From Desulfuromonas sp. SDB (lineage in GTDB: Bacteria > SDB-A), in the NCBI GenBank assembly GCA_001412365.1, contig LKUE01000319.1, positions 4,578 through 68,577 of the forward strand: a DNA stretch of 64,000 nt, written 5' to 3'. The notes beneath the pieces were generated by a model. The model did no database searches. It was not told where the DNA came from and saw only the letters and a program-made list of their open reading frames with translations. Each line of letters begins with the position of its first letter. Positions within the stretch are counted from its first letter, which is position 1. This document shows, piece after piece, positions 8,581 through 17,444 of the stretch. A program made the position numbers and the translations under genes.

Positions 8581-9816
8581 ATGAAAACTCATATCATCAA
8601 TATTGGCGATGAACTCACTTCGGGCAGAATTGCCAATTCCAATGCACAGGTAATTTCCCGCGAACTTTTCAAGCTAGGTATGAATATTGAAATGATTATC
8701 ACTATTCCTGATGATAATCAAACTGTGATAAATCAACTTGCTTACTCCACCTCTAATGCCGATTTAGTAATAATAACCGGGGGATTGGGTCCTACTGAAG
8801 ATGACCGGACTTTGCAGGCGTTAGCTGAATTCTATGAGGTGGAATTGGAATTTCATCCTGAAGTATTTGCCCGTATCCAGGATATTTTTGCCCAAAGAGA
8901 AAAAGTAGCATCTCCAGCCAACCGGAAGCAGGCAATGATCCCTAAAAATTTTGAAATATTGAGCCCTTATTTAGGAACAGCTCCGGGGTTATGCTTACAC
9001 CATGAACATTACTCAATGTATGTCTTTCCCGGAGTTCCCCGGGAAATGAGCTTTTTATTGAAAACCCATCTCCTCCCCTGGATTCAGCGGAATTATGTCT
9101 GTTCATCAATGCTGCAAAAAACTTATAGAACCATTAATTTACCTGAGTCGGAATTAGCTCAGAAAGTGGACAATTTAGAGGAAATTGAAAAATTTGCCAA
9201 AATTTCCTTTTTACCTCATTTCCCGGTAAATGATGTGGTGTTGACTGTTTCCGGCGAAAATACCCCTGCTGCTGAAAAGAAATTACAGTTGGCGGAAAAG
9301 TTGTTGTGGAAGAAGATAGGTCCCTGGGTTTATGGAGAAGGTGATCAAACTCTGGGGGAAGTTGTGGGAAAACTTCTGCTGAAGCATAAATTAACTTTAG
9401 GAATAGCTGAAAGTTGCACCGGCGGTTTAATTGCAGACCGGTTAACCAATGTAGAAGGCAGCTCAAATTACTTTCGAGGGGGCATAGTTGCTTATTCTAT
9501 TCAAGCCAAGCAAAATATGTTGGGTATTGATGAGGATATTATTGAACAACAAGGGGCAGTTAGTCCGGCAATCGCCCAGTTAATGGCGGAAAAAGCCAGA
9601 TTAAAATTCCGTGCGGATATTGGATTATCCACTACCGGATTGGTCTCTCTGTATGAGCACAATCCTAAAAAAGGATTGGTTTTCTGCGGGATTTCTACGG
9701 TCAGTTTCAAAAACACCGTCCGGGAGGTCAGCCTGGGAGATAGGAAAAAAAATAAACTTAGATTTTCTCAAGTCGCCCTGGGGATGTTGTTGGAATTCTT
9801 GAAAAATAATATCTAG
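8581..9816 (+). CDS. cinA: CinA-like protein (NMN amidohydrolase / competence-damage family)
   Basis: The N-terminal MoaB-like domain shows IINIGDELTSGRIANSNAQ and ITGGLGPTEDDRTLQ. The C-terminal CinA domain begins near residue 255 and shows GIAESCTGGLIADRLTNV and GGIVAYS, the pyridine-nucleotide amidase signature that recycles NMN. At 411 residues this is the full two-domain form. The usual SxGVxGP-like segment reads TTGLVSLYEHNP, a divergent version. It lies 14 bases after rseP and ends the operon; the next 359 bases are repeats. Confidence 0.93.
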   Translation: MKTHIINIGDELTSGRIANSNAQVISRELFKLGMNIEMIITIPDDNQTVINQLAYSTSNADLVIITGGLGPTEDDRTLQALAEFYEVELEFHPEVFARIQDIFAQREKVASPANRKQAMIPKNFEILSPYLGTAPGLCLHHEHYSMYVFPGVPREMSFLLKTHLLPWIQRNYVCSSMLQKTYRTINLPESELAQKVDNLEEIEKFAKISFLPHFPVNDVVLTVSGENTPAAEKKLQLAEKLLWKKIGPWVYGEGDQTLGEVVGKLLLKHKLTLGIAESCTGGLIADRLTNVEGSSNYFRGGIVAYSIQAKQNMLGIDEDIIEQQGAVSPAIAQLMAEKARLKFRADIGLSTTGLVSLYEHNPKKGLVFCGISTVSFKNTVREVSLGDRKKNKLRFSQVALGMLLEFLKNNI

Positions 9817-9862
9817 AATACACTTGGCAACCATCATACTATAAAATAGTAGTTTAGAATTA

Positions 9863-10175
9863 ATCACACGGAGACACTAAGAACACAGAGTTGGGTAAAA
9901 ATAGAGGATAATGAATAAAAATATATAATAAATGTTGATGTTCTTTGTGGCTTGGTGTGAGAAAAATATCACCCGGAGACACTGTGGACACAGAGATGAA
10001 AGAAATTGAAAAATCAGGGTTGAGGTAATACCGAGGATAATTAATAATGATTTATATATAAATCTTGGAGTACTTTGTGGCTTAGTGTGAGAAAAATATC
10101 AACTAGAGACACTTTGAACACAGTGATGAAAGAAATTAAAAAAATCAGGGTTTAGGTAATATCGAGGATAATCAG
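9863..10175 (+). repeat. Three head-to-tail copies of a dispersed-type repeat upstream of ddl
   Basis: Copies begin near 9863, 9968 and 10098, each starting ATCA..(C/T).GAGACACT and containing GAACACAG or GGACACAG. Copies 1 and 2 end with a near-mirror segment CTTTGTGGCTT(G/A)GTGTGAG, so each unit is an imperfect inverted repeat able to fold. Copies 2 and 3 also share GATGAAAGAAATT, AAATCAGGGTT and CGAGGATAAT. The third copy is cut short by the ddl ATG, and its CGAGGATAATCAG supplies the probable ddl ribosome binding site. Repeats with ACCACAGA/GGACAC cores are known to be scattered in several bacterial genomes. The rest of the 9817-10175 gap shows nothing else I recognise. Confidence 0.8.
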
Positions 10176-11270
10176 ATGAAAAAAAATATTGCTTTATTAT
10201 TTGGCGGTGTGTCTGCAGAGCATGAGGTCTCCATCGCTTCAACCCGAAATGTTTATCTCTCTCTGGATAAAAATAAATTTAATCCGTTCTTGATTGGCAT
10301 TGACTTCAACGGATACTGGTATATTCAATCTGAATCCCAGTTTATGAAAGCAGTTCAAAATAAAAAAATTCAGGATCGTTCCAACCGCATTGTATTGATA
10401 CCAACTGCTAAAGGTTGCGGTTTATTCAGTATCACCAGGCGAGATTTTATGGATTATATTAATTGTGTCTTCCCGGTTCTGCATGGTCCCTATGGTGAAG
10501 ATGGCTCTATGCAGGGATATTTAAAAATTTTAAATATACCTTTCGTGGGGGCGGGAGTGCTGGCTTCGGCAATGGCGATGGATAAAGAAGTAACCAAAAG
10601 ATTATTTCAGCAGGAGGGGATACCCCAGGCTGATTACCTGTGCTTTACTGATAAAAAAAAGTGCATGGATCAGTTTGATTTAGTTAGAAATAAACTGGGT
10701 TTACCTATATTTGTAAAACCTTGTAATTTGGGCTCCTCAGTGGCAGTAAATAAAGTTGAGCACAAAGAGCAATATAAAAATGCAGTTGAAGAAGCATTCA
10801 GTTATGATCGAAAAATTATCCTGGAAAAGTATATTCAGGGCAGGGAAATTGAATGTTCAGTTCTGGGTAATGCTGATCCTCTGACATCTGTCCCCGGGGA
10901 AGTTATTCCCCAGCATAAGTTTTATTCATATCAGGCTAAATATATTGATGAAAAAGGAGCAAAATTTAATATCCCCGTAAAGCTTGATGGTTCGCTTATT
11001 GAACATATTCAATCAATGGCGGTTCGGGTTTACATCCTGCTTAACTGTGAAGGAATGGCGAGAATTGATTTTTTTCTAACTCCGGACAATCAAGTTCTGG
11101 TCAATGAGGTCAATACCATCCCCGGTTTTACCGGAATAAGCATGTATCCAAAATTATGGGAAACTCAGGGCTTGAGCAACCGGGAATTGGTTACCAGGTT
11201 AATAGAATTGGCGGAGGAGAGATTTAATCGGGAAAATAATTTAAGGCATGATTATGCTAAATTGGTTTAA
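10176..11270 (+). CDS. ddl: D-alanine--D-alanine ligase
   Basis: Ddl joins two D-Ala with ATP for the peptidoglycan stem peptide; an alanine racemase that could feed it is encoded at 41309. The ATP-grasp protein shows LFGGVSAEHEVSIAS, FPVLHGPYGEDGSMQGYL, PFVGAGVLASAMAMDKEVTK, FVKPCNLGSSVAV, EKYIQGREIECSVLG and the metal-binding ARIDFFLTPDNQVLVNEVNT followed by PGFT. The 364-residue length is normal. The start region lies inside the third unit of the upstream repeat cluster, and no independent promoter is obvious. Confidence 0.97.
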   Translation: MKKNIALLFGGVSAEHEVSIASTRNVYLSLDKNKFNPFLIGIDFNGYWYIQSESQFMKAVQNKKIQDRSNRIVLIPTAKGCGLFSITRRDFMDYINCVFPVLHGPYGEDGSMQGYLKILNIPFVGAGVLASAMAMDKEVTKRLFQQEGIPQADYLCFTDKKKCMDQFDLVRNKLGLPIFVKPCNLGSSVAVNKVEHKEQYKNAVEEAFSYDRKIILEKYIQGREIECSVLGNADPLTSVPGEVIPQHKFYSYQAKYIDEKGAKFNIPVKLDGSLIEHIQSMAVRVYILLNCEGMARIDFFLTPDNQVLVNEVNTIPGFTGISMYPKLWETQGLSNRELVTRLIELAEERFNRENNLRHDYAKLV

Positions 11271-11304
11271 TGAATTTGATATTTTAAAAGTTATATGAGA
11301 TGAT

Positions 11305-11382
11305 ATGCAGACAATATTTGAAGAGAAGCAAAATCTAAAGGGGGATGTTCCATTGTATATAGCTGAGGGATACTTCAGATGA
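11305..11382 (+). CDS. Possible 25-residue ORF overlapping the hldD start
   Basis: An ATG at 11305 opens a 25-codon frame (MQTIFEEKQNLKGDVPLYIA followed by EGYFR) whose TGA overlaps the hldD ATG as ATGA, the pattern used for translational coupling elsewhere in this window. I recognise no family. It lacks a strong ribosome binding site of its own, and hldD has its own GAGGGA about eight bases upstream, so this may be chance. It is recorded because of the exact overlap. Confidence 0.2.
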   Translation: MQTIFEEKQNLKGDVPLYIAEGYFR

Positions 11383-12350
11383 TAATACTGACGGGAGGGG
11401 CAGGATTTATTGGCAGCTGTATGTTGGCCCGGTTAAATGAGAATGGAGTTACCGATGTTCTGGTGGTAGATAAACTTACTCACTCAGAAAAATGGAAAAA
11501 TCTCAATCACAAAATTTTCAGTGACTATGAGGATAAAAATAAATTCATTAAAGCGGTGGAAGAACACAAGGATTTTGGCAAAATTGAGGGTATCTTGCAT
11601 CTGGGGGCTTGTTCTTCAACTGTAGAAAAGAATGTAGATTACCTTATTGAAAACAACTACAGATATTCCCAAATTTTAGCTAAGTGGGCTGTGGAAAAAT
11701 CAATTCCCTTCATCTATGCCAGCAGCGGGGCGACTTATGGAAATGGCAGTCAAGGTTTCAGTGATGATAAAGAAACCACCCTGCAGTTAACTCCTTTAAA
11801 TCCCTATGCTTTTTCCAAACATTTATTTGATTTATGGATAGTGAGGAATAAATTAGATAAAAAGGTGACCGGGTTGAAATTTTTCAATGTGTACGGTCCC
11901 AATGAATACCACAAAGGAGAGATGGCCAGCGTGGTGTATAAAGCAACTCAGCATGTTTTAATCCATGGTTATATTAACTTGTTCAAGTCAAATGACCGAA
12001 ATTTTCCGGATGGCGAACAGAAACGTGATTTTATCTACGTCAAAGACTGCACTAAAATGATGTGGTGGTTTTGGGAGCATCCTCAAATAGTTGGACTTTA
12101 TAATATAGGTACGGGAACTGCCCGAAGTTGGAATGATTTAGTGAATATAATTTTCAGATGCCTGAACATGAAAACTGATATAAGATATATTGATATGCCG
12201 GAAAATATAAAATCCTGTTATCAAAATTACACTGAAGCGGATATGAATAAATTTTTTAATACGGACAGTCCTGTGAATTTTCATACTTTAGAACAAGGAG
12301 TCAAGGATTATCTGTTAAACTATTTGTTAACCGAGAACAAGTATTTGTAA
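11379..12350 (+). CDS. hldD: ADP-L-glycero-D-manno-heptose 6-epimerase
   Basis: This extended short-chain dehydrogenase/epimerase makes the L,D-heptose nucleotide used for LPS inner core. It shows IILTGGAGFIGSCMLARLNE at the N-terminus, LHLGACSSTVEKN, YASSGATYGNG and the catalytic YAFSKHLFD, followed by FFNVYGPNEYHKGEMASVV, a segment characteristic of HldD rather than GalE. The length of 323 residues fits. GmhA for an earlier step of the pathway is at 31620; HldE and GmhB are not in the window. The 108-base upstream gap contains only a doubtful small ORF. Confidence 0.92.
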   Translation: MIILTGGAGFIGSCMLARLNENGVTDVLVVDKLTHSEKWKNLNHKIFSDYEDKNKFIKAVEEHKDFGKIEGILHLGACSSTVEKNVDYLIENNYRYSQILAKWAVEKSIPFIYASSGATYGNGSQGFSDDKETTLQLTPLNPYAFSKHLFDLWIVRNKLDKKVTGLKFFNVYGPNEYHKGEMASVVYKATQHVLIHGYINLFKSNDRNFPDGEQKRDFIYVKDCTKMMWWFWEHPQIVGLYNIGTGTARSWNDLVNIIFRCLNMKTDIRYIDMPENIKSCYQNYTEADMNKFFNTDSPVNFHTLEQGVKDYLLNYLLTENKYL

Positions 12351-12365
12351 ATTAATACCCCCAAC

Positions 12366-12420
12366 ATCCTTCCCTGGGGATAGATTTTATCTATCCTTTT
12401 TCAGGGAAGGATAATTTTTT
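12366..12420 (+). terminator. Long hairpin with T-run after hldD; also holds the next gene's ribosome binding site
   Basis: ATCCTTCCCTG (12366-12376) pairs with CAGGGAAGGAT (12402-12412), and inside it GGATAGA (12378-12384) pairs with TCTATCC (12390-12396). A T-run follows at 12415-12420. The shape is that of an intrinsic terminator for hldD. However, AAGGA in the 3' arm (12407-12411) is also the only ribosome binding site candidate for the aldolase gene that starts a few bases later, so folding would hide it. Confidence 0.7.
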
Positions 12421-13168
12421 GACTATGGAAATTGAACAGGAATTAAATGTAATTGTTAAAGACATTGCCACCGCCAGTTCTTATATTGTAGATAAGGGCT
12501 GGGGCGAGGCTAATGCCGGGAATTTAAGCTATAATCTTTCCGATCATGGCGAATTTTATGATTATGCCGATTTTGCGGAATACCCCTTTTGTTTGCCGGT
12601 TGTCTTTCCTCATCTGAAGAATTCAATACTTTTAATTACAGTTACTGGATCCAGAATGAAGGAGATTTCAGAAAAACCTTATGATAATTTTGGTATTATT
12701 AAGATTAATTCAACCGGAGAAAGTTATGCGGTTATCTATTATCGAAATTCTTCCCAGCATTTCAAACCAAGTTCTGAGTTTATTTCCCATTTGTTGATTC
12801 ATGATTATTTAATGAAAAATAAATCAGATAAACGGGCGGTATTGCATACTCATCCTGATGAAATTATTGCCTTAACCAACCTGCCGGATTTCCAGGGGGA
12901 GGATAAACTCCGTAAGCATCTGTACAGGGTTTTGCCGGAACTGGAAATTCTCCTGCCCCGGGGAATTGGATATGTGCCCAGCTTAAATCCCGGATGTGAT
13001 GAATTAGGTTATGCAACTGTTCAGGTGATCACAGAAAAAAATGTGGTGATCTGGGAGAGACATGGCGCGGTAGCGGTGGGAAAAGATGTAATTAGCTGCT
13101 TGGATTTGATTGAAGTGGTTAATAAAGCAGCCCGGATATTACTGTTAACTCAAGGGCGATGTCTTTAA
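12419..13168 (+). CDS. Class II aldolase, RhaD (rhamnulose-1-phosphate aldolase)-like
   Basis: Zinc-dependent class II aldolases cleave sugar 1-phosphates to DHAP and an aldehyde. The 249-residue protein shows GNLSYNL, VTGSRMK, the catalytic Glu region SSEFISHLLIH, zinc ligands in VLHTHPDEIIALT, and the third His in VIWERHGAVAVGKD. Spacing follows RhaD rather than FucA or AraD, but no other rhamnose gene is nearby, so the substrate is uncertain. The start is either TTG at 12419 (AAGGA seven bases upstream) or ATG at 12425. The ribosome binding site sits in the 3' arm of a hairpin. Confidence 0.8.
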   Translation: MTMEIEQELNVIVKDIATASSYIVDKGWGEANAGNLSYNLSDHGEFYDYADFAEYPFCLPVVFPHLKNSILLITVTGSRMKEISEKPYDNFGIIKINSTGESYAVIYYRNSSQHFKPSSEFISHLLIHDYLMKNKSDKRAVLHTHPDEIIALTNLPDFQGEDKLRKHLYRVLPELEILLPRGIGYVPSLNPGCDELGYATVQVITEKNVVIWERHGAVAVGKDVISCLDLIEVVNKAARILLLTQGRCL

Positions 13169-13214
13169 TTTAACTTGAGAATTCTTCGATTAATTATGGA
13201 TAAAGGAGTTGATT

Positions 13215-14609
13215 ATGGAAATTAAGTTAACCAATACAATGTCCCGGGAAAAAGAGGTGTTTCAGCCGATTAAACCAAATAAAGTAAACATCTACACTTG
13301 CGGATTGACTGTATACAACTATGCTCATATTGGTAACTTAAGAGCTTATGTGTTCTCCGATATTTTGCGGAGGATGTTTGAATACAATGGATTTAAAGTA
13401 AACCATGTAATGAATATAACTGATGTGGGTCATTTAACCGATGACCAGGATAGCGGAGAAGATAAATTGGAAAAAGGGGCGAGAAGAGAACATAAAACGG
13501 TTTGGGAAATTGCCCAGTACTATACGGATGAATTTATAAAAGATCTCAACCAGTTGAATATTATTATTCCTGAGGTTATGCCTAAAGCTACTGATCATAT
13601 CTCGGAGATGATTGAATTGATAAAATTGATTGAAAAAAGAGGGTTTACCTATTCAGCAGGAGGTAACTTATATTTTGACACCACCCAATTGAAGGATTAC
13701 GGAAAGCTGGCGCGGTTGAAATTAGATGCTGAAAAAACCAGAACCAGAGTGGAAGAAGATACCTACAAGAAAAATCCTTTTGACTTTGTGCTTTGGTTTA
13801 CCCGGTATAAATATTCCAGTCATTCCATGTTGTGGGATTCACCTTGGGGAAAGGGTTTCCCCGGCTGGCATGTGGAATGTTCGGCGATGTCCTCAAAATA
13901 TTTAGGAAATCATTTTGACATCCATACCGGAGGTATTGATCATATTCCGGTTCATCACACCAATGAAATTGCCCAAAGTGAAGTGGCTTTTGGCCACAAA
14001 TGGGTAAATTACTGGCTGCACAATGATTTTCTGGTAATCGAGGACAATCAGAAAATGGCTAAATCCAAACAAAATTTTTTGAGATTACAAACTCTTATTG
14101 ACCGGGGATTTCATCCTCTGGATTACCGGTATTTTCTGTTAGGAGCTCATTACCGAAAAAATCTGCTGTTCAGTTTTGACAATTTACAAGCAGCTAAGAA
14201 TGCTGTGGAAAAATTGAGAGACTGGGTGATGAGATTGAAAAAAGTTGAAGATGAACCGGATCAAACTGCTTACCGGGAGTATCAGCAGCAGTTTAACCGG
14301 GAAATCAATGATGATTTAAATACACCCCGGGCTCTTTCAGTGTTATGGGAAGTGTTGAACCATGACCAGTTAAGTGGCGGGACGAAATTGAGTCTTCTGG
14401 AGAATTTTGATCAGGTTCTGGGTTTAAATTTGTCAACCGGGAAAAGTGAAGAATTACCGGAACAGTTAAAATTACTGGTAGGGAATAGAGATGAAGCCAG
14501 GAATCAAAAAAATTTCAAGTTAGCTGATCAATTGCGAAATGAAATCACCAGACTTGGTTATCAGGTAATTGATTCCCCGGAAGGTACTATTGTAAAAAAA
14601 ATGAAATAA
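13215..14609 (+). CDS. cysS: Cysteinyl-tRNA synthetase
   Basis: A class I aminoacyl-tRNA synthetase charging tRNA-Cys. The N-terminus shows the zinc-binding YTCGLTVYNYAHIGNLRAYV with the HIGN motif, later GWHVECSAMSSKYLG and HTGGIDHIPVHHTNEIAQSE, and the KMSKS motif as KMAKSKQNF. Residue 2 of that motif is A instead of S, a tolerated change. The 464-residue length is normal. The ATG at 13215 follows GGAG by six bases; the in-frame TTG at 13209 is too close to it. A 7-bp hairpin (14610-14627) follows the stop without a T-run. Confidence 0.97.
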   Translation: MEIKLTNTMSREKEVFQPIKPNKVNIYTCGLTVYNYAHIGNLRAYVFSDILRRMFEYNGFKVNHVMNITDVGHLTDDQDSGEDKLEKGARREHKTVWEIAQYYTDEFIKDLNQLNIIIPEVMPKATDHISEMIELIKLIEKRGFTYSAGGNLYFDTTQLKDYGKLARLKLDAEKTRTRVEEDTYKKNPFDFVLWFTRYKYSSHSMLWDSPWGKGFPGWHVECSAMSSKYLGNHFDIHTGGIDHIPVHHTNEIAQSEVAFGHKWVNYWLHNDFLVIEDNQKMAKSKQNFLRLQTLIDRGFHPLDYRYFLLGAHYRKNLLFSFDNLQAAKNAVEKLRDWVMRLKKVEDEPDQTAYREYQQQFNREINDDLNTPRALSVLWEVLNHDQLSGGTKLSLLENFDQVLGLNLSTGKSEELPEQLKLLVGNRDEARNQKNFKLADQLRNEITRLGYQVIDSPEGTIVKKMK

Positions 14610-14656
14610 ACTTATCAACCGATAAGTAGTATAGGTAAAAATAACAGGGAGGAAAA

Positions 14657-16387
14657 ATGAACAGGAATACTTGGCTGATAATAATAACTCTAGTGATAAC
14701 CGCGATGGCGGTCAGCTGTTCTTATACCCGGACCACCTATGAAAAAGTTGACGACTGGGAATATGATTCTGAAAAATTTGAAGATATGGATTACTTCAAT
14801 GGAGCAGGAGGAAGTACCCCGGTCCAGTCTGCCCGGATAACCAATGCTCCCATGGTTATGGAGGAATGCTGTGAAGACGGTATAGGTTTTGCAGTAGGGG
14901 GAGCGATGGATATAAACAATTTCAGAGATAACATTGAAAATGATTATCTCCCTTTGCCCACGGACATAACTCCGGAAGGAATATTTTACGACTATTTCTT
15001 TGAAACCGGTCAAACTGAACCTTGTGAGGAATTATTCTGTCCATCCTACAGCACCGCAATTTCCAGAGATCCATTCAGCGGAGAAAAGGTCTATTATCTC
15101 TCGGTGGGTCTTAACTCCGGGCTTAAGGAAAGTGATTTTTCCCGGAAAAAGCTCAATCTGATTATCGTACTGGATATTTCCGGTTCGATGAGTTCGGGTT
15201 TCAACCGTTATTATTACGATCAATTTGGCAATGAAGTGGAAATTGAAGCAAGTGAAGATCTTGACAAAACTAAAATGCAGATTGCCAATGAAGCAATTGT
15301 AGATTTATTAGATCATTTGGATGAAGATGACCGGTTTGGGATGGTTCTTTACGATGACCGGGCATATCTGGCTAAGCCGATGAGATTGGTAAAAGCTACC
15401 GATATGGAAAGTATTAAACAGCATATATTGGAAATTACCCCCCAGGGCGGAACTAACATGGCCGCAGGAATGGAAATGGGCACGGAATTGTATGAAGAAT
15501 TGTTAAATGTAGATCAAAGTGAATATGAAAACCGAATTATTTTTCTCACCGATGCCATGCCTAATACCGGTGAAACCAGCGAGCAGGGATTATTTGGAAT
15601 GATGCAAAATAATGCTGATCAAGGTATTTACACCACCTTCATCGGGATAGGGCTTGATTTCAATACCGAATTAATTGAAGCAATCACTAAGATTAAGGGG
15701 GCAAACTACTATTCGGTAAGAACACCTCAGGAATTCAAGGAAAGAATGGACGAGGGGTTCGATTTCATGGTCACTCCCCTGGTATTCAACCTGGAACTGG
15801 TTTTACAAGCAGAAGGATATGACATTGAAAAAGTTTACGGTTCCCCGGAAGCAGATGAAGCTACCGGAGAAATTATGAGTGTCAACACCTTATTCCCCTC
15901 CAAGAGAGTGGAAGGTGAAACCAGAGGTGGGTTGGTTCTGCTAAAGCTGACTAAAACATCTTCCGATGGGTCAATTGAGATAAGAGTCAGTTATGAAGAC
16001 CGGGAAGGAAATGTTGAAGATGTAGTAGATGAAGTGGAATTTTCAGATGCAGATCAGGATTACTACGACAACTCTGGAATCAGAAAAGGCATTCTGCTTT
16101 CCCGTTATGTTGACCTGGTCAAAAACTGGCTGATGGATGAACGATTAAAAAATGAATATATGGAAGATCAGCCATTGGTTACCAGAGAAGACGGAATTAT
16201 TGTTCCACCTCCTTTTGACATTGAACTGGGAAGATGGGAAAGACAATCCATGCCCCTCACTGTATCATCCCACTATCAGGAATTATTTGAAGACTTTTAT
16301 GATTATTTCCAGGTGGAAATGGAAGCGTTGGGAGACACCACCTTGCAGCAGGAACTGGATATTTTAAACAAACTGATACGTCTATAA
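14657..16387 (+). CDS. Von Willebrand factor A domain lipoprotein
   Basis: The N-terminus is a lipoprotein signal peptide (hydrophobic core, then AVSC), so the protein is probably anchored in a membrane facing the periplasm or outside. A VWA domain runs from about residue 165 to 360, with an intact MIDAS: DISGSMSS (Asp173), the GGTNMAAGM threonine and the DAMPNTG aspartate. The N-terminal about 100 residues are acidic and low in complexity, and the C-terminal 200 residues resemble the domain that follows VWA in YfbK-like proteins. Ligand and function are unknown. A strong terminator follows directly, and it has its own GGGAGG ribosome binding site. Confidence 0.85.
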   Translation: MNRNTWLIIITLVITAMAVSCSYTRTTYEKVDDWEYDSEKFEDMDYFNGAGGSTPVQSARITNAPMVMEECCEDGIGFAVGGAMDINNFRDNIENDYLPLPTDITPEGIFYDYFFETGQTEPCEELFCPSYSTAISRDPFSGEKVYYLSVGLNSGLKESDFSRKKLNLIIVLDISGSMSSGFNRYYYDQFGNEVEIEASEDLDKTKMQIANEAIVDLLDHLDEDDRFGMVLYDDRAYLAKPMRLVKATDMESIKQHILEITPQGGTNMAAGMEMGTELYEELLNVDQSEYENRIIFLTDAMPNTGETSEQGLFGMMQNNADQGIYTTFIGIGLDFNTELIEAITKIKGANYYSVRTPQEFKERMDEGFDFMVTPLVFNLELVLQAEGYDIEKVYGSPEADEATGEIMSVNTLFPSKRVEGETRGGLVLLKLTKTSSDGSIEIRVSYEDREGNVEDVVDEVEFSDADQDYYDNSGIRKGILLSRYVDLVKNWLMDERLKNEYMEDQPLVTREDGIIVPPPFDIELGRWERQSMPLTVSSHYQELFEDFYDYFQVEMEALGDTTLQQELDILNKLIRL

Positions 16388-16407
16388 TTTTAACTGATCC
16401 TTTTACC

Positions 16408-16442
16408 AAAAAGCCACCAGTTTAAGGTGGCTTTTTTTTTTG
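16408..16442 (+). terminator. Intrinsic terminator after the VWA lipoprotein gene
   Basis: AAAAAGCCACC (16408-16418) and GGTGGCTTTTT (16426-16436) form an 11-bp stem with a 7-base loop, and the 3' arm runs into a stretch of about ten T. It lies 20 bases past the stop codon. This is the clearest terminator in the window. Confidence 0.92.
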
Positions 16443-16490
16443 ACCAGGTGTAAATTTAAATTACCGGGAAAAATAAAGCGGCTATAAATT

Positions 16491-17414
16491 ATGAAGATAT
16501 TTTTTCTAATTTTTATTCTCCTTATTTTAAATAATGAATTAGAGTCTGATATTTTAGTTCAGCAAATCCCGGATACTTTGTTTCCCTTGGGAGTATTATG
16601 CCAAAAGGATAGTGTTTTCCCGTTTAATTCAGAGGCTTGTGACGATATTTTAATTACCCTGAATGATTGGAGATTGGATTCAGTAACTACCTGGTGGTTA
16701 ACCGGTTCAGGTTTTGTCTCCTGGGCAGAGGTTTCGAATATTAGATTGAAGATCTATCCGGACAGCGGAATCAATCCCCCCATGCCCAGGGATTCGTCAA
16801 TCTACCTGACAATAATTGAGAATAGCCAAATATCAGTAATTCCTTTAAGTCAGGATATATGGAGAGTAACCATTGAACTTCCTGATTCATACTGTTTAAA
16901 TTTCAATCAACGATTTTGGGTGACGGTTCAACCTTCTAATATATTCGGTTCCAATGGTAAAACTTTTTGGATTGCAGACACCGGGATAGGCAACGGATTC
17001 TCTGGGTATTACCGTTGTTCAACATTGGGTTATCCTCAGTGGACTGGAATTAATACTGTTTTTCAGCAGGATTATGAGATGGGAATGATCATATGGGGAG
17101 AGACAGTTAATCATATTGAGGAATATCTTTTTGATCAACCTCAGCAGAATGAAATCATTTTCACTTATTTAGGATATGAAAAATTGCAGTTACATTTAGA
17201 GTTGTTTTCAGAAGCTGAAGTAAGTTTAGGGGTTTATGATATGGTGGGAAGAATGGTTGGTATGGTTGAATACGGAAGATTGGGCAGAGGAAATCATATT
17301 ATTGAATGGAATACAGCGTTTGAGCGGGATCAGAAATTACCCTCGGGAATTTATTTCTACACATTGGCAGTAGAAAAAAATATATTCACAGGTAAATTTC
17401 CTTTGATCAGATAG
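16491..17414 (+). CDS. Secreted protein with T9SS-type C-terminal sorting domain
   Basis: An N-terminal hydrophobic signal peptide of about 18 residues is followed by a beta-rich, Trp-rich region of unknown fold and a C-terminal segment of about 75 residues. The latter contains LGVYDMVGRMV, a GNHIIEWN-like strand and LPSGIYFYTLAVE before a basic end, the hallmarks of the Por secretion (type IX) sorting domain of the FCB superphylum. The protein is thus predicted to cross the outer membrane through T9SS and be released or anchored. The middle region may be a lectin-like or fibronectin-like module; I cannot name it. The gene lies alone between a terminator and the RHH promoter. Confidence 0.8.
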   Translation: MKIFFLIFILLILNNELESDILVQQIPDTLFPLGVLCQKDSVFPFNSEACDDILITLNDWRLDSVTTWWLTGSGFVSWAEVSNIRLKIYPDSGINPPMPRDSSIYLTIIENSQISVIPLSQDIWRVTIELPDSYCLNFNQRFWVTVQPSNIFGSNGKTFWIADTGIGNGFSGYYRCSTLGYPQWTGINTVFQQDYEMGMIIWGETVNHIEEYLFDQPQQNEIIFTYLGYEKLQLHLELFSEAEVSLGVYDMVGRMVGMVEYGRLGRGNHIIEWNTAFERDQKLPSGIYFYTLAVEKNIFTGKFPLIR

Positions 17415-17444
17415 ATGTTGAGTTTTTGCAAAGAGATAGCTTGT

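Noticed and set aside
9863-10175. CRISPR-like repeat array
   Set aside because: The units are 105 and 130 bases apart, similar along most of their length rather than short repeats with unrelated spacers, and no cas gene is near.
12419-13168. Part of a rhamnose utilisation operon
   Set aside because: The protein is RhaD-like, but the neighbours are hldD and cysS; no rhamnose isomerase, kinase or transporter is present.
14610-14627. Terminator after cysS
   Set aside because: ACTTATC-AACC-GATAAGT forms a 7-bp AT-rich stem but has no T-run, and the next gene follows closely with its own ribosome binding site.
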